Source: Achromobacter deleyi
GTDB taxonomy: Bacteria; Pseudomonadota; Gammaproteobacteria; Burkholderiales; Burkholderiaceae_B
Assembly: GCF_016127315.1 (NCBI RefSeq)
Contig: NZ_CP065997.1
Span: 1,612,001 to 1,676,000, forward strand
DNA: 64,000 nt
Direction of reading: 5' to 3'
Below are positions 17,870-29,438 of the stretch, in pieces. The notes beneath the pieces are model-generated. The model did no database searches. It saw nothing but the letters and a program-made list of their open reading frames with translations, and had not been told where the DNA came from. How positions within the stretch are numbered: the stretch's first letter is position 1; every line of letters begins with the position of its first letter. The translations under genes and the position numbers were made by a program.

Positions 17870-17889
17870 GGATGTCCTCATCATTGGAA

Positions 17890-18594
17890 TCAGGCGTGGG
17901 TGTCGGCCAGCAGCAGCTCGGCGTCATCGAGCGCGGTGATGCGCACATCGGTCTCGTCCTCGATGGCGGCGCCATCGCCCAGGCCGATCTCGACGTCATT
18001 GATCGTCAACCGGCCCTTGGACGCGACCAGGTAGCCGCGGCGCCGGCCGCGTGCAAAGCGATAGGTGGCGGCTTCGCCGGCCTTGAGCGCCACCGCCAGC
18101 ACGCGGGCGTCGCTGCGGATCGGCAGCGCGTCTTCGTCGCCCTCGATGCCGCTGGCGAGCGTGATGAACCGTCCGTTGCAGGCCTCGCGCGCAAACGACT
18201 TGCGGCCCCAGCTCGGCGGCGCGCCACGTCGGTCCGGCTCGATCCAGATCTGGAACACGCGGGCCGGACCGCCTTCCCTGTTGAACTCGGCATGCGTCAC
18301 GCCGCTGCCCGCGCTCATCACCTGCACGTCGCCGGCGCGGGTGCGGCCGCCGTTGCCCAGGTCGTCCTCGTGGGTCAACACGCCTTCCTGCACGCAGGTG
18401 ATGATTTCCACGTTGGTATGCAGCAGCGCGGGAAAGCCGGCGCCCGGTGCGATGGTCTCGTCGTTCCAGGCCCGCAACGCGCCCCAGTTCATGCGTTGCG
18501 GGTCCAGGTAGTTGGCGAACGAGAAATGGTGTTTCACATCGAGCCAGCCGCGGCGGGCATGGCCCAGGGTTCTCAAGGGTCGGCGCTCAATCAT
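17890..18594 (-). CDS. pirin family protein (bicupin)
   Basis: 234 aa, the length of YhhW-type pirins. The N-terminal cupin holds the metal ligands in FPALLHTNVEIITCVQEG and LTHEDDLGN (His, His, Glu pattern), with VQVMSAGSGVTHAEFN following, the pirin hallmark. The YhhW subfamily has quercetin 2,3-dioxygenase activity in vitro, but the natural role is unclear. First gene of the pirin-XapX-amidohydrolase-DoxX operon. Confidence 0.93.
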   Translation of the reverse strand: MIERRPLRTLGHARRGWLDVKHHFSFANYLDPQRMNWGALRAWNDETIAPGAGFPALLHTNVEIITCVQEGVLTHEDDLGNGGRTRAGDVQVMSAGSGVTHAEFNREGGPARVFQIWIEPDRRGAPPSWGRKSFAREACNGRFITLASGIEGDEDALPIRSDARVLAVALKAGEAATYRFARGRRRGYLVASKGRLTINDVEIGLGDGAAIEDETDVRITALDDAELLLADTHA

Positions 18595-18642
18595 GGCGAG
18601 CCTCCAGGTTGATCGGAAAACAAGACCTCATGCGCGGCGCCT

Positions 18643-20235
18643 TCAGCGCTTCAGCGCCAGGAAGTGGTGCACCTCGGGCGCGCCGGGGCCGATATGGAAA
18701 TGCAGCGCCTCGGCCTGCAGGTCGGCATCGGCATGCGAGACCCGATGGTGCTGGCGCAGATGCTCGGCCCACGACTCCACGAAGAACCACTCCACCACGC
18801 GCTCCGGATCGCTCGTGTGCTCGGCCACGCCCCAGGCGTAAGCGCCGTCGCGCAGGCGCTCCTGCGACAGGCGTTGCATCGCTTCCAGGAAGGCCGGGCG
18901 GTCCTGCTGCGCGATGCGGTACTCGACCTGGATCAGCACCGGCCCGCGGTCGTGCGCCACCGATTCGGACACCAGCGGCTCCGGCCAGTGGTTCGACGCC
19001 TGCAGGTCGGCTTCGCCCACCGGCAGCCGCGCCCGGTGGAACAGCAGCGCCACGATCACCAGGCCCGCGCCGCTCACCACCAGCGCATACGGCACGCCGA
19101 TTTCACGCGCCACCAGGCCCCAGCCCAGGCTGCCGGCCGCCATCGCGCCGTTGAACACCATCAAGTACACCGCCAGGCCGCGGCCGCGCACCCAGTTGGG
19201 CAGGATCGCCTGGGCCACGCCGTTGAAGGTGGTCAGCGCCGTGATCCAGCCCATGCCCAGCAGCACCAGCATCACCACCGCCAGCCACTTGGGCGGGGCG
19301 AACACCAGCACGCCCATCACCACCGCGCTGACCAGCGAGGCCAGCAGCACCAGCCCGTCCGCATTCAGCTTGGCGCCGAGCTTCGGCATCACCAGCGCGC
19401 CGAGGATCGCCCCCGCGCCCACCGCGCCCAGCAGCATGCCGTAGAAGCCCGACGTGCCGCCCAGCATCTGCCGCGCCACCAGCGGCAGCAAGGCCCACAC
19501 CGCGCTGGCGAACAGGAAGAACACGGCGGCGCGCAACAATACGCGATGCAGTTCCTTGCTGGCCCGCGTGTAACGCAGGCCGGCCCGGAACGCGCCCAGG
19601 AAGTTCTCCGACAGCGCGCTGTCGGTGGCCGCCGGACGCTTCCACCACAACAGGGCGGCGATCACGAACACATAGCTCAGCACGTCCATGCCGTAGGTCA
19701 CCGCCGCGCCGAAGCTGGCCAGGATCAGGCCGCCCGCGGCCGGGCCGATGGCGCGCGCGATGTTGATGCCCAGCGAGTTGAGCGCCACCGCGCCCTTGAG
19801 GCTCTCGCGCGGCACCAGCTCGGGCACGATCGACTGCCAGGTCGGCCCCATCAGCGCCGCGCCGATGCCGCCGACAAACGTCAACGCGATCAGGTAGTCC
19901 ACGGTCAGCGCGCCGAAATGCGACAGCAGCAGCAACGTGCCGCTGACCGAGGCCAGCAATATCTGCACGAAGATGAGGAAGCGCCGGCGGTCCAGGATGT
20001 CGGACAGCACGCCAGCCGGAATCGCCAGCAGGAAGATCGGCAGCGTCGCCGCGGTCTGGATCAGCGCCACCGCGGCCGGGCTGGCCGACAGGTCCGTCAC
20101 CAGCCACGAGCTGGCGACGTCGCGCATGAAACTGCCCACGTTGCCGAGCACCGCGGCCGCCCACAGGACGGCAAACACGGGCTGGCGCAGAGGCGCAAAG
20201 TTGCCTCCCGCGGCAGGGGAAGAGGGGTTCGGCAT
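18643..20235 (-). CDS. MFS transporter of the transmembrane secretion effector type (EntS-like) with C-terminal alpha/beta-barrel domain
   Basis: 530 aa from the ATG at 20235 (MPNPSSPAAGG). About twelve membrane helices to residue 410, with the family start LRQPVFAVLWAAAVLGNVGSFMRDV and the MFS A-motif-like DILDRRRF near residue 78. The last 110 residues (from VLIQVEYRIAQQ) are soluble and resemble an antibiotic-biosynthesis-monooxygenase-type dimeric barrel, an extension common in this MFS branch. Relatives export siderophores or small hydrophobic compounds. Encoded 104 bp after an isochorismatase-type hydrolase on the same strand. Substrate unknown. Confidence 0.88.
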   Translation of the reverse strand: MPNPSSPAAGGNFAPLRQPVFAVLWAAAVLGNVGSFMRDVASSWLVTDLSASPAAVALIQTAATLPIFLLAIPAGVLSDILDRRRFLIFVQILLASVSGTLLLLSHFGALTVDYLIALTFVGGIGAALMGPTWQSIVPELVPRESLKGAVALNSLGINIARAIGPAAGGLILASFGAAVTYGMDVLSYVFVIAALLWWKRPAATDSALSENFLGAFRAGLRYTRASKELHRVLLRAAVFFLFASAVWALLPLVARQMLGGTSGFYGMLLGAVGAGAILGALVMPKLGAKLNADGLVLLASLVSAVVMGVLVFAPPKWLAVVMLVLLGMGWITALTTFNGVAQAILPNWVRGRGLAVYLMVFNGAMAAGSLGWGLVAREIGVPYALVVSGAGLVIVALLFHRARLPVGEADLQASNHWPEPLVSESVAHDRGPVLIQVEYRIAQQDRPAFLEAMQRLSQERLRDGAYAWGVAEHTSDPERVVEWFFVESWAEHLRQHHRVSHADADLQAEALHFHIGPGAPEVHHFLALKR

Positions 20236-20339
20236 GGAATGCTCCGGATCGCGCTGGGTCGCCAGGGGCCGTTCGCCATGCCGCCTGCCGTATTCGGAAA
20301 AGGAAACGGCCCGGACCGTTGCCGGCCCGGGCGCGGGGC

Positions 20340-21026
20340 TTACTTGGCCGGGTTGGGGCCGATGCGCTCGCCGTGCGCCACGCGCTCGGCCAGCTTGTGC
20401 ACGTGGGTGACGGCGTAGTCGATGCCCATGCCGTAGGCGCCCGAGTGTTCCTTGGCGATGCCGGTCACGGCGTCGTAGGTTTCCTGGCGGGCCCAGTCGC
20501 GCTGCCATTCCAGCATCACCTGCTGCCAGGTCACCGGCACCACGCCGGCCTGGATCATGCGGTCCATCGCGTACTTGTGCGCATCGGCCGAGGTGCCGCC
20601 CGACGCGTCGGCCACCATGTAGATCTCGTAGTCCCCTTCGAGCATGGCGCACAGGGCGAAGGTGGTGTTGCAGACCTCGGTCCACAGGCCGGCCACGACG
20701 ATCTTCTTGCGGCCGTTGGCGGCCAGCGCGTCGCGCACGTTCTGGTCGTCCCACGAGTTCATCGAGGTGCGCTCGAGGATCTTGTTATCGGGAAACACGG
20801 CCAGCAGTTCAGGGTAGGTGTTGCCCGAGAAACCATCGGTTTCGACAGTGGTGATGGTGGTCGGGATGTTGAAGGTGCGCGCGGCCTTGGCCAGGCCCAC
20901 CACGTTGTTCTTGAGCGTCTGGCGGTCGATCGACTGCACGCCGAAGGCCATCTGCGGCTGCTGGTCGATGAAGATGATCTGGCTGTTCTGCGGGGTCAGG
21001 ACTTCGAGGTATTTGTTGGCGGACAT
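20340..21026 (-). CDS. isochorismatase-family cysteine hydrolase (YcaC-like)
   Basis: 228 aa from the ATG at 21026. Catalytic triad candidates: Asp in IIFIDQQPQM near residue 20, Lys in ANGRKKIVVAGLWTE, and nucleophile Cys in TEVCNTTFALC. YcaC-type features include AFGVQSIDRQTLKNNV and the late HKYAMDRMIQAGVVPVTW. Such enzymes hydrolyse amides; YcaC itself has no defined substrate. The divergent LysR gene at 21342 probably regulates it together with the MFS gene. The long in-frame upstream extension is a chance open frame through the divergent gene. Confidence 0.9.
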   Translation of the reverse strand: MSANKYLEVLTPQNSQIIFIDQQPQMAFGVQSIDRQTLKNNVVGLAKAARTFNIPTTITTVETDGFSGNTYPELLAVFPDNKILERTSMNSWDDQNVRDALAANGRKKIVVAGLWTEVCNTTFALCAMLEGDYEIYMVADASGGTSADAHKYAMDRMIQAGVVPVTWQQVMLEWQRDWARQETYDAVTGIAKEHSGAYGMGIDYAVTHVHKLAERVAHGERIGPNPAK

Positions 21027-21341
21027 GGTGGCGCTCTCTTTCAAGGAATCGTTCAGGGGAATGCGGCAAGGTGAATTCGGGCACTGCGCAAACCGTTCCG
21101 GCTTGCCCCGCTGTCGTCGTGCCCGAATGCCGCTTGAGGGGTTTCGTTCACGTCGTCTGTCGGTATGTGCATAGTAGGGATCGGCCCCCCGCCTGAGAAT
21201 CCGCAACGGGGAATTGCATCCTTTCCATTTTTTGCATGATCCCCGTGACACGGGCATTTCCCGCCCGGTCCGCCCCGGGCGTTCTTGTTCGTCACATAGT
21301 CCGCCGCTATCATCGACGCGACTTTCTTTGCGAGAACCACC
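21027..21341. promoter_or_regulatory. divergent intergenic region, hydrolase / LysR gene
   Basis: 315 bp without a gene. AT-richer stretches at about 21205-21240 and the two TGCAT motifs at 21218 and 21233 are candidates for a LysR-type site or promoter, but no clear palindrome dominates. No RNA gene seen. Confidence 0.4.
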
Positions 21342-22265
21342 ATGAACAAACTGCCGGATCTGGAGGGCTGGGCGATCTTCGCCAAGGTCGCCGACACGGG
21401 CTCGTTCGCCAAGGCCGCGGCCGAACTGTCCCTGTCCCAGGCCACGGTGTCCAAGACCATCACGCGTCTGGAGACCAAGATGAAGACCATGCTGTTCCAC
21501 CGCACCTCGCGCAGCATGTCGTTGACGGAGTCCGGCTACGCGGCGCTGGAACGCGCCGCACGCATCCTGGAAGAGGGCGAGGCGGTCGAGGCCGAGGTCA
21601 CCGAGAAGTCCACCAGCCTGCGCGGCAAGATCCGGCTGGCCGCGCCCATGTCCTTCGGCGTCACGCACCTGGCGCCGATGCTGCCGCCCTTCATGCAGGC
21701 GCATCCCGACGTGGACCTGGAGATCGAATTCAACGACAAGCAGGCCGACCTGGTGTCGGAACGCTTCGACCTGGCCCTGCGCATCTCCAACCTGGTGGAC
21801 TCCACGCTGCTGGCGCGGCGCCTGTGCTCGGTGCGCATCCTGCTGGTGGGCGCGCCCAGCTACTTCAAGCGCGCCGGCAAGCCCAGGCATCCGCGCGACC
21901 TGGCGCAGCACACCGCGCTGCAGTACATGTACGCGCGCAACGGCTCGAGCTGGCGCTTTCGCCACGAAAAGCACGGCGAGTTTTCGCAATCGCTGCCGGT
22001 GCAGTTGAACGTCAACAACGCCGAGGCGCTGTCACCCGCGCTGCAGGCCGGCCTGGGCCTGGCGCTGCAACCAGAGTTCCTGGCCTGGGAAGACCTGCAG
22101 TCGGGCGCGCTGGAGACCGCCATGGACGACTGGCAGATCGACCCGATCGCGCTGCACATCGTCACGCCGCCGGGCCGCCGGCGGCCGGCGCGGGTGCAGG
22201 CGCTGATCGAGTACCTGGCGGAACGGTTGACGGCGGAGCCGTGGGCCAGCGACGTGCAGGGGTAG
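21342..22265 (+). CDS. LysR-family transcriptional regulator
   Basis: 307 aa. Winged helix in residues 8-66 (EGWAIFAKVADTGSFAKAAAELSLSQ; TVSKTITRLE), then the DhcR/AaeR-type effector domain (LRGKIRLAAPMSFGVTHLAP; ADLVSERFDLALRI). Divergent from the YcaC-like hydrolase and MFS exporter, its probable targets. It has the HTH at the expected N-terminal place and no frameshift. Confidence 0.92.
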   Translation: MNKLPDLEGWAIFAKVADTGSFAKAAAELSLSQATVSKTITRLETKMKTMLFHRTSRSMSLTESGYAALERAARILEEGEAVEAEVTEKSTSLRGKIRLAAPMSFGVTHLAPMLPPFMQAHPDVDLEIEFNDKQADLVSERFDLALRISNLVDSTLLARRLCSVRILLVGAPSYFKRAGKPRHPRDLAQHTALQYMYARNGSSWRFRHEKHGEFSQSLPVQLNVNNAEALSPALQAGLGLALQPEFLAWEDLQSGALETAMDDWQIDPIALHIVTPPGRRRPARVQALIEYLAERLTAEPWASDVQG

Positions 22266-22407
22266 GGCGCAGGCATCCGCTGACGGTTCGACGCCGCGGC
22301 GCGCGCCGCTTAAGTTTCCCGGCGCGCCGCCGTCATTTGGTGATCGTCTCGTCGAACCGCCCTGCGTGGCAGCGGACGCGCTTCTCGCAATCACCGTCGG
22401 CACACTC

Positions 22408-22878
22408 ATGGGTATCCTCGGCCTCATCGGCTTCGTCATCGTTCTGGGATGCTTCGGCGTCATGTCCCGCACCAGCCGCATCCTGCTCTCGCTGCTGCTG
22501 GGCGCCAGCCTGTACTACTGGTATTCGATCTCGGCCGTGTTCCACGGCGGCAGCGGGCCCGACATGGGCGAGCTGAAGGTCGCGCTGACGCTGCTCAGCG
22601 CCAACATCGGCGGCTTCGCCGTCGCCGCCGCGCTGGGCATGATGCGAAAGAGCAGCGCCAGCCCGGCCCACTACGCCGCGCGCAAGAAGGCCTTCTTCAC
22701 GTTCCTGGCCAAATGGGGCCTCATCTACGGCGTGTACGCCTTCGTCGGCGGCAAGCTGATCGACCTGGCGCTGGGCGAGGACGGCGTGGGCTGGTTCTTC
22801 ATGCGTGTATGGGGCCTGTACGGCTTCATCGCATTGCTGCTGCTGTGGTTCTTCTTCAAGCCGAAGAAAGCCGCCTGA
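22408..22878 (+). CDS. hypothetical inner-membrane protein, four helices
   Basis: 156 aa from the ATG at 22408 (MGILGLIGFVIVLG); an in-frame GTG at 22366 would add 14 residues. Four hydrophobic segments (about residues 2-22, 27-45, 60-80 and 130-150) and a basic end (FFKPKKAA). No family recognised. Between a LysR gene and the gyrB terminator, on its own. Confidence 0.7.
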   Translation: MGILGLIGFVIVLGCFGVMSRTSRILLSLLLGASLYYWYSISAVFHGGSGPDMGELKVALTLLSANIGGFAVAAALGMMRKSSASPAHYAARKKAFFTFLAKWGLIYGVYAFVGGKLIDLALGEDGVGWFFMRVWGLYGFIALLLLWFFFKPKKAA

Positions 22879-22914
22879 GCGTGCGCTACGGGCCGGCAGG
22901 CCGCATCAAAACAA

Positions 22915-22940
22915 AAGGGGCTGCGCAGGCAGCCCCTTCT
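22915..22940. terminator. bidirectional terminator between the membrane-protein gene and gyrB
   Basis: Arms AAGGGGCTGC (22915-22924) and GCAGCCCCTT (22929-22938), 4-nt loop. On the minus strand the tail is TTTTGTTTT, good for ending gyrB; on the plus strand it is CTTCTTC. Confidence 0.85.
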
Positions 22941-22987
22941 TCATGCACGCCGCGAAGCCCTGGCGGGCTTGCGGCCAGTCGTGCCGA

Positions 22988-25453
<2,466 letters not shown>

Positions 25454-25530
25454 TTAAAGAACGGCCTGGCGGCCGGACCGCCGGCGGGCCATCGGGCCCG
25501 CGGGCGGCACAAACCCACGTCTGCGCGGAC

Positions 25531-26640
25531 TTAGATCCGCATGGGCATGACGACGTACTTGAACTGGTCGTCGTCGGGCAGGGTGATGAGCGCCGACGCG
25601 TTGGCATCGGGCATGACCGACCACTGGATGTTGTCGACCTTGACGTTGGCCAGCACGTCGAGCAGGTAGCCGACGTTGAAGCCGACGTCCAGCGGCTCGA
25701 AGCCGTAGTCGATGTCGATTTCTTCCTGCGCCTCTTCCTGCTCGGCGTTGGAGGACGAGATCTTCATCTGGTTCTGCGCCAGTTGCAGGCGCACGCCCTT
25801 GAACTTGTCGGTGGTCAGGATGGCGGCGCGCTGCAGGCTGCCCTGCAGGGCTTCGCGGCCCACCAGGAAGTGGCGCGAGTAGTTGGTCGGGATGACGCGG
25901 GTGAAATCGGGGAACTTGCCTTCGACCAGCTTGGACACCAGCTCGACGTCGCCGAAGCGGAAACGGATCTGGCCCGGCGCCACGTCGATCGAGACGAGTT
26001 CGTCGGAGTCTTCCAGCAGGCGCTGCATTTCCAGCACGGTCTTGCGCGGCACGATGACTTCGTGACGCTCGCTGATGCCGTCGGCTTCGGTTGAGCAGTG
26101 CGCCAGGCGGTGGCCGTCGGTGGCGACCGCGCGCACGCGGCCCGGTTCGAACACCAGCAGCATGCCGTTCAGGTAGTAGCGGATGTCCTGTTGCGCCATG
26201 GCGAAGTGCACCATGTTGAACAGGTGGCGCAGCGTGCGTTGCGGCATGCTCAGCGATACGTCCCACTGCTCGGGCTGGGCCACGGTGGGGAATTCGCTGG
26301 CGGCCAGCGTCTGCAGCGCGAAGCGGCTCTTGGCCGACTGCACCGACAGCTTGTTGCTGGCCAGCGCCAGGCGCACGTCGCCGGTGTCCGGCAGGGCTTT
26401 CAGGATGTCCAGCAACTTGCGCGCCGCGACCGTGGTGGACTCGTTGTCGTGGCCCACACCGAAGTCGGCGTGCGTGGTGATCTGCACTTCCAGGTCGGTC
26501 GCGATGAAGGCAACCTTGTTGCCTTCCTTGCGCATCAGGATGTTCGCCAGGATGGGCAGGGTATGGCGTCTTTCGACGATGCCCGCCACGGTCGACAGCG
26601 GTTTCAGCAATGCATCGCGTGTGGTTTGTACGAGTTGCAT
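25531..26640 (-). CDS. dnaN: DNA polymerase III sliding clamp, beta subunit
   Basis: 369 aa with the three clamp domains. Family marks: MQLVQTTRDALLKPLSTVAG at the start, HTLPILANILM, YYLNGMLL and the C-terminal YVVMPMRI. The ring tethers Pol III and other proteins to DNA. The ATG at 26640 is chosen over the one at 26646 because the AAGGA ribosome site is then correctly spaced. It starts 2 bp after the dnaA stop, so the two are co-translated. Confidence 0.98.
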   Translation of the reverse strand: MQLVQTTRDALLKPLSTVAGIVERRHTLPILANILMRKEGNKVAFIATDLEVQITTHADFGVGHDNESTTVAARKLLDILKALPDTGDVRLALASNKLSVQSAKSRFALQTLAASEFPTVAQPEQWDVSLSMPQRTLRHLFNMVHFAMAQQDIRYYLNGMLLVFEPGRVRAVATDGHRLAHCSTEADGISERHEVIVPRKTVLEMQRLLEDSDELVSIDVAPGQIRFRFGDVELVSKLVEGKFPDFTRVIPTNYSRHFLVGREALQGSLQRAAILTTDKFKGVRLQLAQNQMKISSSNAEQEEAQEEIDIDYGFEPLDVGFNVGYLLDVLANVKVDNIQWSVMPDANASALITLPDDDQFKYVVMPMRI

Positions 26641-26642
26641 GG

Positions 26643-28103
26643 TCATCCTTTTAGAGTTTGTTCCAACACGTGCAGGGTATGGTTGAGCTCCGCTTGCTTG
26701 GCGCGGGCGTCGGAAATCTTGCGTACGGCGTGCAGTACGGTGGTGTGATCACGGCCACCGAACAGATCGCCGATTTCCGGCAGGCTTTTCTGGGTCAGCT
26801 CCTTCGCCAGGTACATGGCGACCTGGCGCGGCAACGCGATATTGGCCGGCCGGCGTTTCGAATACATGTCGGCCACCTTGATCTTGTAGAAATCCGCCAC
26901 CGTCTTCTGGATGTTCTCGACGGTGATCTGGCCGTTGGACACGGATAGCAGATCCTTCAAGGCTTCCTTGCAGACGTCCACGGTGAGCACGTCGCGGCCG
27001 TGGAAACGGGCGTAGGCCAGCACCTTGCGCAACGCGCCTTCGAGCTCGCGCACGTTGCTGCGCAGGTGCTTGGCGATGAAGAACGCCACTTCCTCGGGCA
27101 TCGGCACGCCTTCGGACTCGGCCTTGCGCAGCAGGATCGCCACGCGCATCTCGAGTTCGGGCGGCTCGATCGCGACCGTCAGGCCGGAATCGAAGCGCGA
27201 GATCAGGCGGCTGTCGATGCCCGACAGTTCCTTCGGATACGTATCGCTGGTGATGATGATCTGCTTGCGCTGGGCCACCATCGCCTCGAACGCATAGAAG
27301 AATTCTTCCTGCGTGCGGTTCTTGCCGGAGAAGAACTGGATATCGTCGATCAGCAGCAGGTCGAGCGAATGGTAGTAGCGCTTGAAGTCATCGAACGCCT
27401 TGCGCTGGTACGCCTTGACCACGTCGGACACGTACTGGTCGGCATGCACGTAGCGCACGCGCACCCCGGTGCCCGCCGCCACCATGGCGTTGCCGATGGC
27501 GTGGATCAGGTGGGTCTTGCCCAGGCCCACGCCGCCGTACAGGAACAGCGGGTTGTACGAGGTGCCCGGGTTCTCGGCCACCTGCAGCGCGGCGGCGCGC
27601 GCCAGCTGGTTGGCCTTGCCCGTGACGAAATTCTCGAACGTCAGGTCGGTGTTCAGGCGCGAGCGCTCGTACACGATGTTGGCGGCGTCCGCGTTCACGG
27701 CCGCGGCCGCCGCGGTGGTCGCGACGGGAGCGGGCGCGGCGGGCTGCGCCGGCATGCCTGGCGGCGGCGCGCCGCCCAGGGGCGCGGCGGCCGAAGGCGC
27801 GGTCGGCACGGGCGGCTGCGCGCGCACGGGCGCCACCGGCATGCGCGGCGTCGCGCCCTGCGAGGGCAATTCGAACAGGACCTGTACCGGACGCTCGAAC
27901 CACTCCGCGGCCAACGCTTCGATCTGGTGGGAGAAGTTCTTGCGCACCCAGTCCAGCTTGAACCGGTTGGGGGCGGCAACGCGCAGCACCGCCTGCGTTT
28001 CGTCATACGCAAGCGGGACCAGCGGTCGTATCCACGCGCTGATTTGTTGGGGGGGGAGTTCCTGCTCAAGACGACTGACGCAGGTCTGCCAGAATTCTTT
28101 CAT
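26643..28103 (-). CDS. dnaA: chromosomal replication initiator protein DnaA
   Basis: 486 aa. Domain I (residues 1-80, [18 protein letters not shown]), a long Pro/Ala-rich linker (about 85-140), AAA+ domain III with Walker [12 protein letters not shown] (190-200) and Walker [11 protein letters not shown], and domain IV with the DNA-binding signature [15 protein letters not shown]. It binds DnaA boxes and opens oriC. ATG at 28103 follows AAGAGCGAC; the TTG five codons earlier is in frame but unlikely. A perfect DnaA box at 28148-28156 lies 45 bp upstream, consistent with autoregulation. Confidence 0.98.
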   Translation of the reverse strand: MKEFWQTCVSRLEQELPPQQISAWIRPLVPLAYDETQAVLRVAAPNRFKLDWVRKNFSHQIEALAAEWFERPVQVLFELPSQGATPRMPVAPVRAQPPVPTAPSAAAPLGGAPPPGMPAQPAAPAPVATTAAAAAVNADAANIVYERSRLNTDLTFENFVTGKANQLARAAALQVAENPGTSYNPLFLYGGVGLGKTHLIHAIGNAMVAAGTGVRVRYVHADQYVSDVVKAYQRKAFDDFKRYYHSLDLLLIDDIQFFSGKNRTQEEFFYAFEAMVAQRKQIIITSDTYPKELSGIDSRLISRFDSGLTVAIEPPELEMRVAILLRKAESEGVPMPEEVAFFIAKHLRSNVRELEGALRKVLAYARFHGRDVLTVDVCKEALKDLLSVSNGQITVENIQKTVADFYKIKVADMYSKRRPANIALPRQVAMYLAKELTQKSLPEIGDLFGGRDHTTVLHAVRKISDARAKQAELNHTLHVLEQTLKG

Positions 28104-28518
28104 GTCGCTCTTATTCAAACCTCGATTCTACCTTGCCTGGGCATGGGTTATCCACAGGGTAGGGCATGGGCGTGCACAACCTGCCCCCTTAACTGTTTGA
28201 CAAGACAGGGAAAACTTGCTGAAATGGTGGGCTTTTCCGAATTCTGTCTGTCAGAAGGTTTCGCAGAAGGCCCAGGTTCACACGGGTAATAGGGTAATGG
28301 TTACACTTACCCCCGCCCCCGGAACTGTGCCTTGCTGAATAGGTCGCCCGGGGTTACCCCGGACCAGAGCCCCGTCTACAAGCCTGCCTTTGCCAGTGAA
28401 TCCGCATGTCATGTGCGAATTCGCAGCGAGGCGCTTACTAGATACCCGCTACCGGATTTGCGACCAGGAACCCTCCGGGCAGGTCCCTTCTGACTTTTGT
28501 TCTTTTTGTGGATCGTCC
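28104..28518. promoter_or_regulatory. divergent region dnaA / rpmH with one DnaA box
   Basis: 415 bp. It should contain the dnaA (minus) and rpmH (plus) promoters. A perfect DnaA box TTATCCACA lies at 28148-28156, and the direct repeat GGGTAAT at 28284 and 28292. Only one consensus box is present, which argues against this being the replication origin even though it is the classical location. Confidence 0.6.
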
Positions 28519-28653
28519 ATGAAACGCACCTACCAACCTTCCGTTACCCGCCGCAAGCGCACCCATGGTTTCCGCGTGCGCATGAAGACCCGCGCTGGCC
28601 GCGCCATCCTGAACGCTCGCCGCGCCAAGGGCCGCAAGCGTCTGGCTGTCTAA
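28519..28653 (+). CDS. rpmH: 50S ribosomal protein L34
   Basis: 44 aa, full length: [18 protein letters not shown] at the start and GRKRLAV at the end. It is basic throughout, as expected. An in-frame opening upstream to 28390 is not part of the protein. First gene of the rpmH-rnpA-yidD-yidC cluster. Confidence 0.98.
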   Translation: MKRTYQPSVTRRKRTHGFRVRMKTRAGRAILNARRAKGRKRLAV

Positions 28654-28698
28654 GTCTCGCTTCTTGCGCAGACACCTGACCCGCTGACCCCGCAGTCC

Positions 28699-29070
28699 AT
28701 GCCGCGCGCCACGCTTCCGCCGGAGGCGCGGCTGCATCGCCCCTCCGAGTTCGCCGCCGCCCTCAAAGGCCGGCGTCTGGCCCGAGGGGCGTTTTTCGTT
28801 GTGAGCGCCGCTTCCAACGATCTGCCCCCCGGCCAGGATGCCTGTGCCCGGCTGGGCCTGGTGATCGCCAAGCGCTTCGCCGCCCACGCCACCACGCGCA
28901 ACGCGCTCAAGCGGGTCATCCGCGAAGCGTTCCGCCACCGGCGGCTGGGGTTGCCGGCGAAAGACTACGTCGTCCGGCTGCACAGCAAGGTCACGCCCGC
29001 CACGCTCACCGCGCTGAAACAGGCGGCCCGGGCCGAAGCGGACGCTCACTTCGAGCGGATCGCGCGATGA
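28699..29070 (+). CDS. rnpA: ribonuclease P protein component
   Basis: 123 aa. The RNR-type RNA-binding motif is visible in [18 protein letters not shown], preceded by [11 protein letters not shown]. With the RNase P RNA it matures tRNA 5' ends. Overlaps the yidD start by 4 bp (ATGA). Confidence 0.96.
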   Translation: MPRATLPPEARLHRPSEFAAALKGRRLARGAFFVVSAASNDLPPGQDACARLGLVIAKRFAAHATTRNALKRVIREAFRHRRLGLPAKDYVVRLHSKVTPATLTALKQAARAEADAHFERIAR

Positions 29071-29390
29071 ACGGGTCATCCCCCCGGCAGGCAGGCCGTC
29101 CGCGACGCGGGCGTTCCGTGGGGGCCGCAATACTCATTGCCCCGATCCGGTTCTACAGGTTTTTCCTGAGCCCCTGGATCGGCCGGCAATGCCGCTTCAC
29201 CCCGACCTGCTCGGCGTATGCGATCGAGGCGATCGAACGCCACGGTCCCTGGCGCGGCTTCTGGCTGATGCTGCGACGCATCGGCCGCTGCCACCCCTGG
29301 TCGCCCGGCGGCTGGGACCCGGTTCCGCCGTCCAAGGGAACCAACCGCGGGGCCTGCTGCTCCCATGGCCACCGCACCGAGCATGATTGA
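29067..29390 (+). CDS. yidD: membrane protein insertion efficiency factor YidD
   Basis: 107 aa. Family core [20 protein letters not shown] followed by [12 protein letters not shown] and the [14 protein letters not shown] end motif. The N-terminal 20 residues are a basic extension. It assists YidC-dependent insertion, and sits in the usual place between rnpA and yidC. Confidence 0.95.
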   Translation: MNGSSPRQAGRPRRGRSVGAAILIAPIRFYRFFLSPWIGRQCRFTPTCSAYAIEAIERHGPWRGFWLMLRRIGRCHPWSPGGWDPVPPSKGTNRGACCSHGHRTEHD

Positions 29391-29438
29391 CGCTAAACTG
29401 GCGGGCTTTGCTGGCCCGTATTCACTTCAGTAGGCACC

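Noticed and set aside
20340..21989. Very long version of the isochorismatase-type protein
   Set aside because: The extra N-terminal part reads antisense through the LysR gene; family start and spacing support ATG 21026.
28104..28518. dnaA-rpmH gap as the replication origin
   Set aside because: Only one perfect DnaA box and no box cluster; the gene-free region at 62.8-64.0 kb has at least six consensus boxes and a parS-like site.
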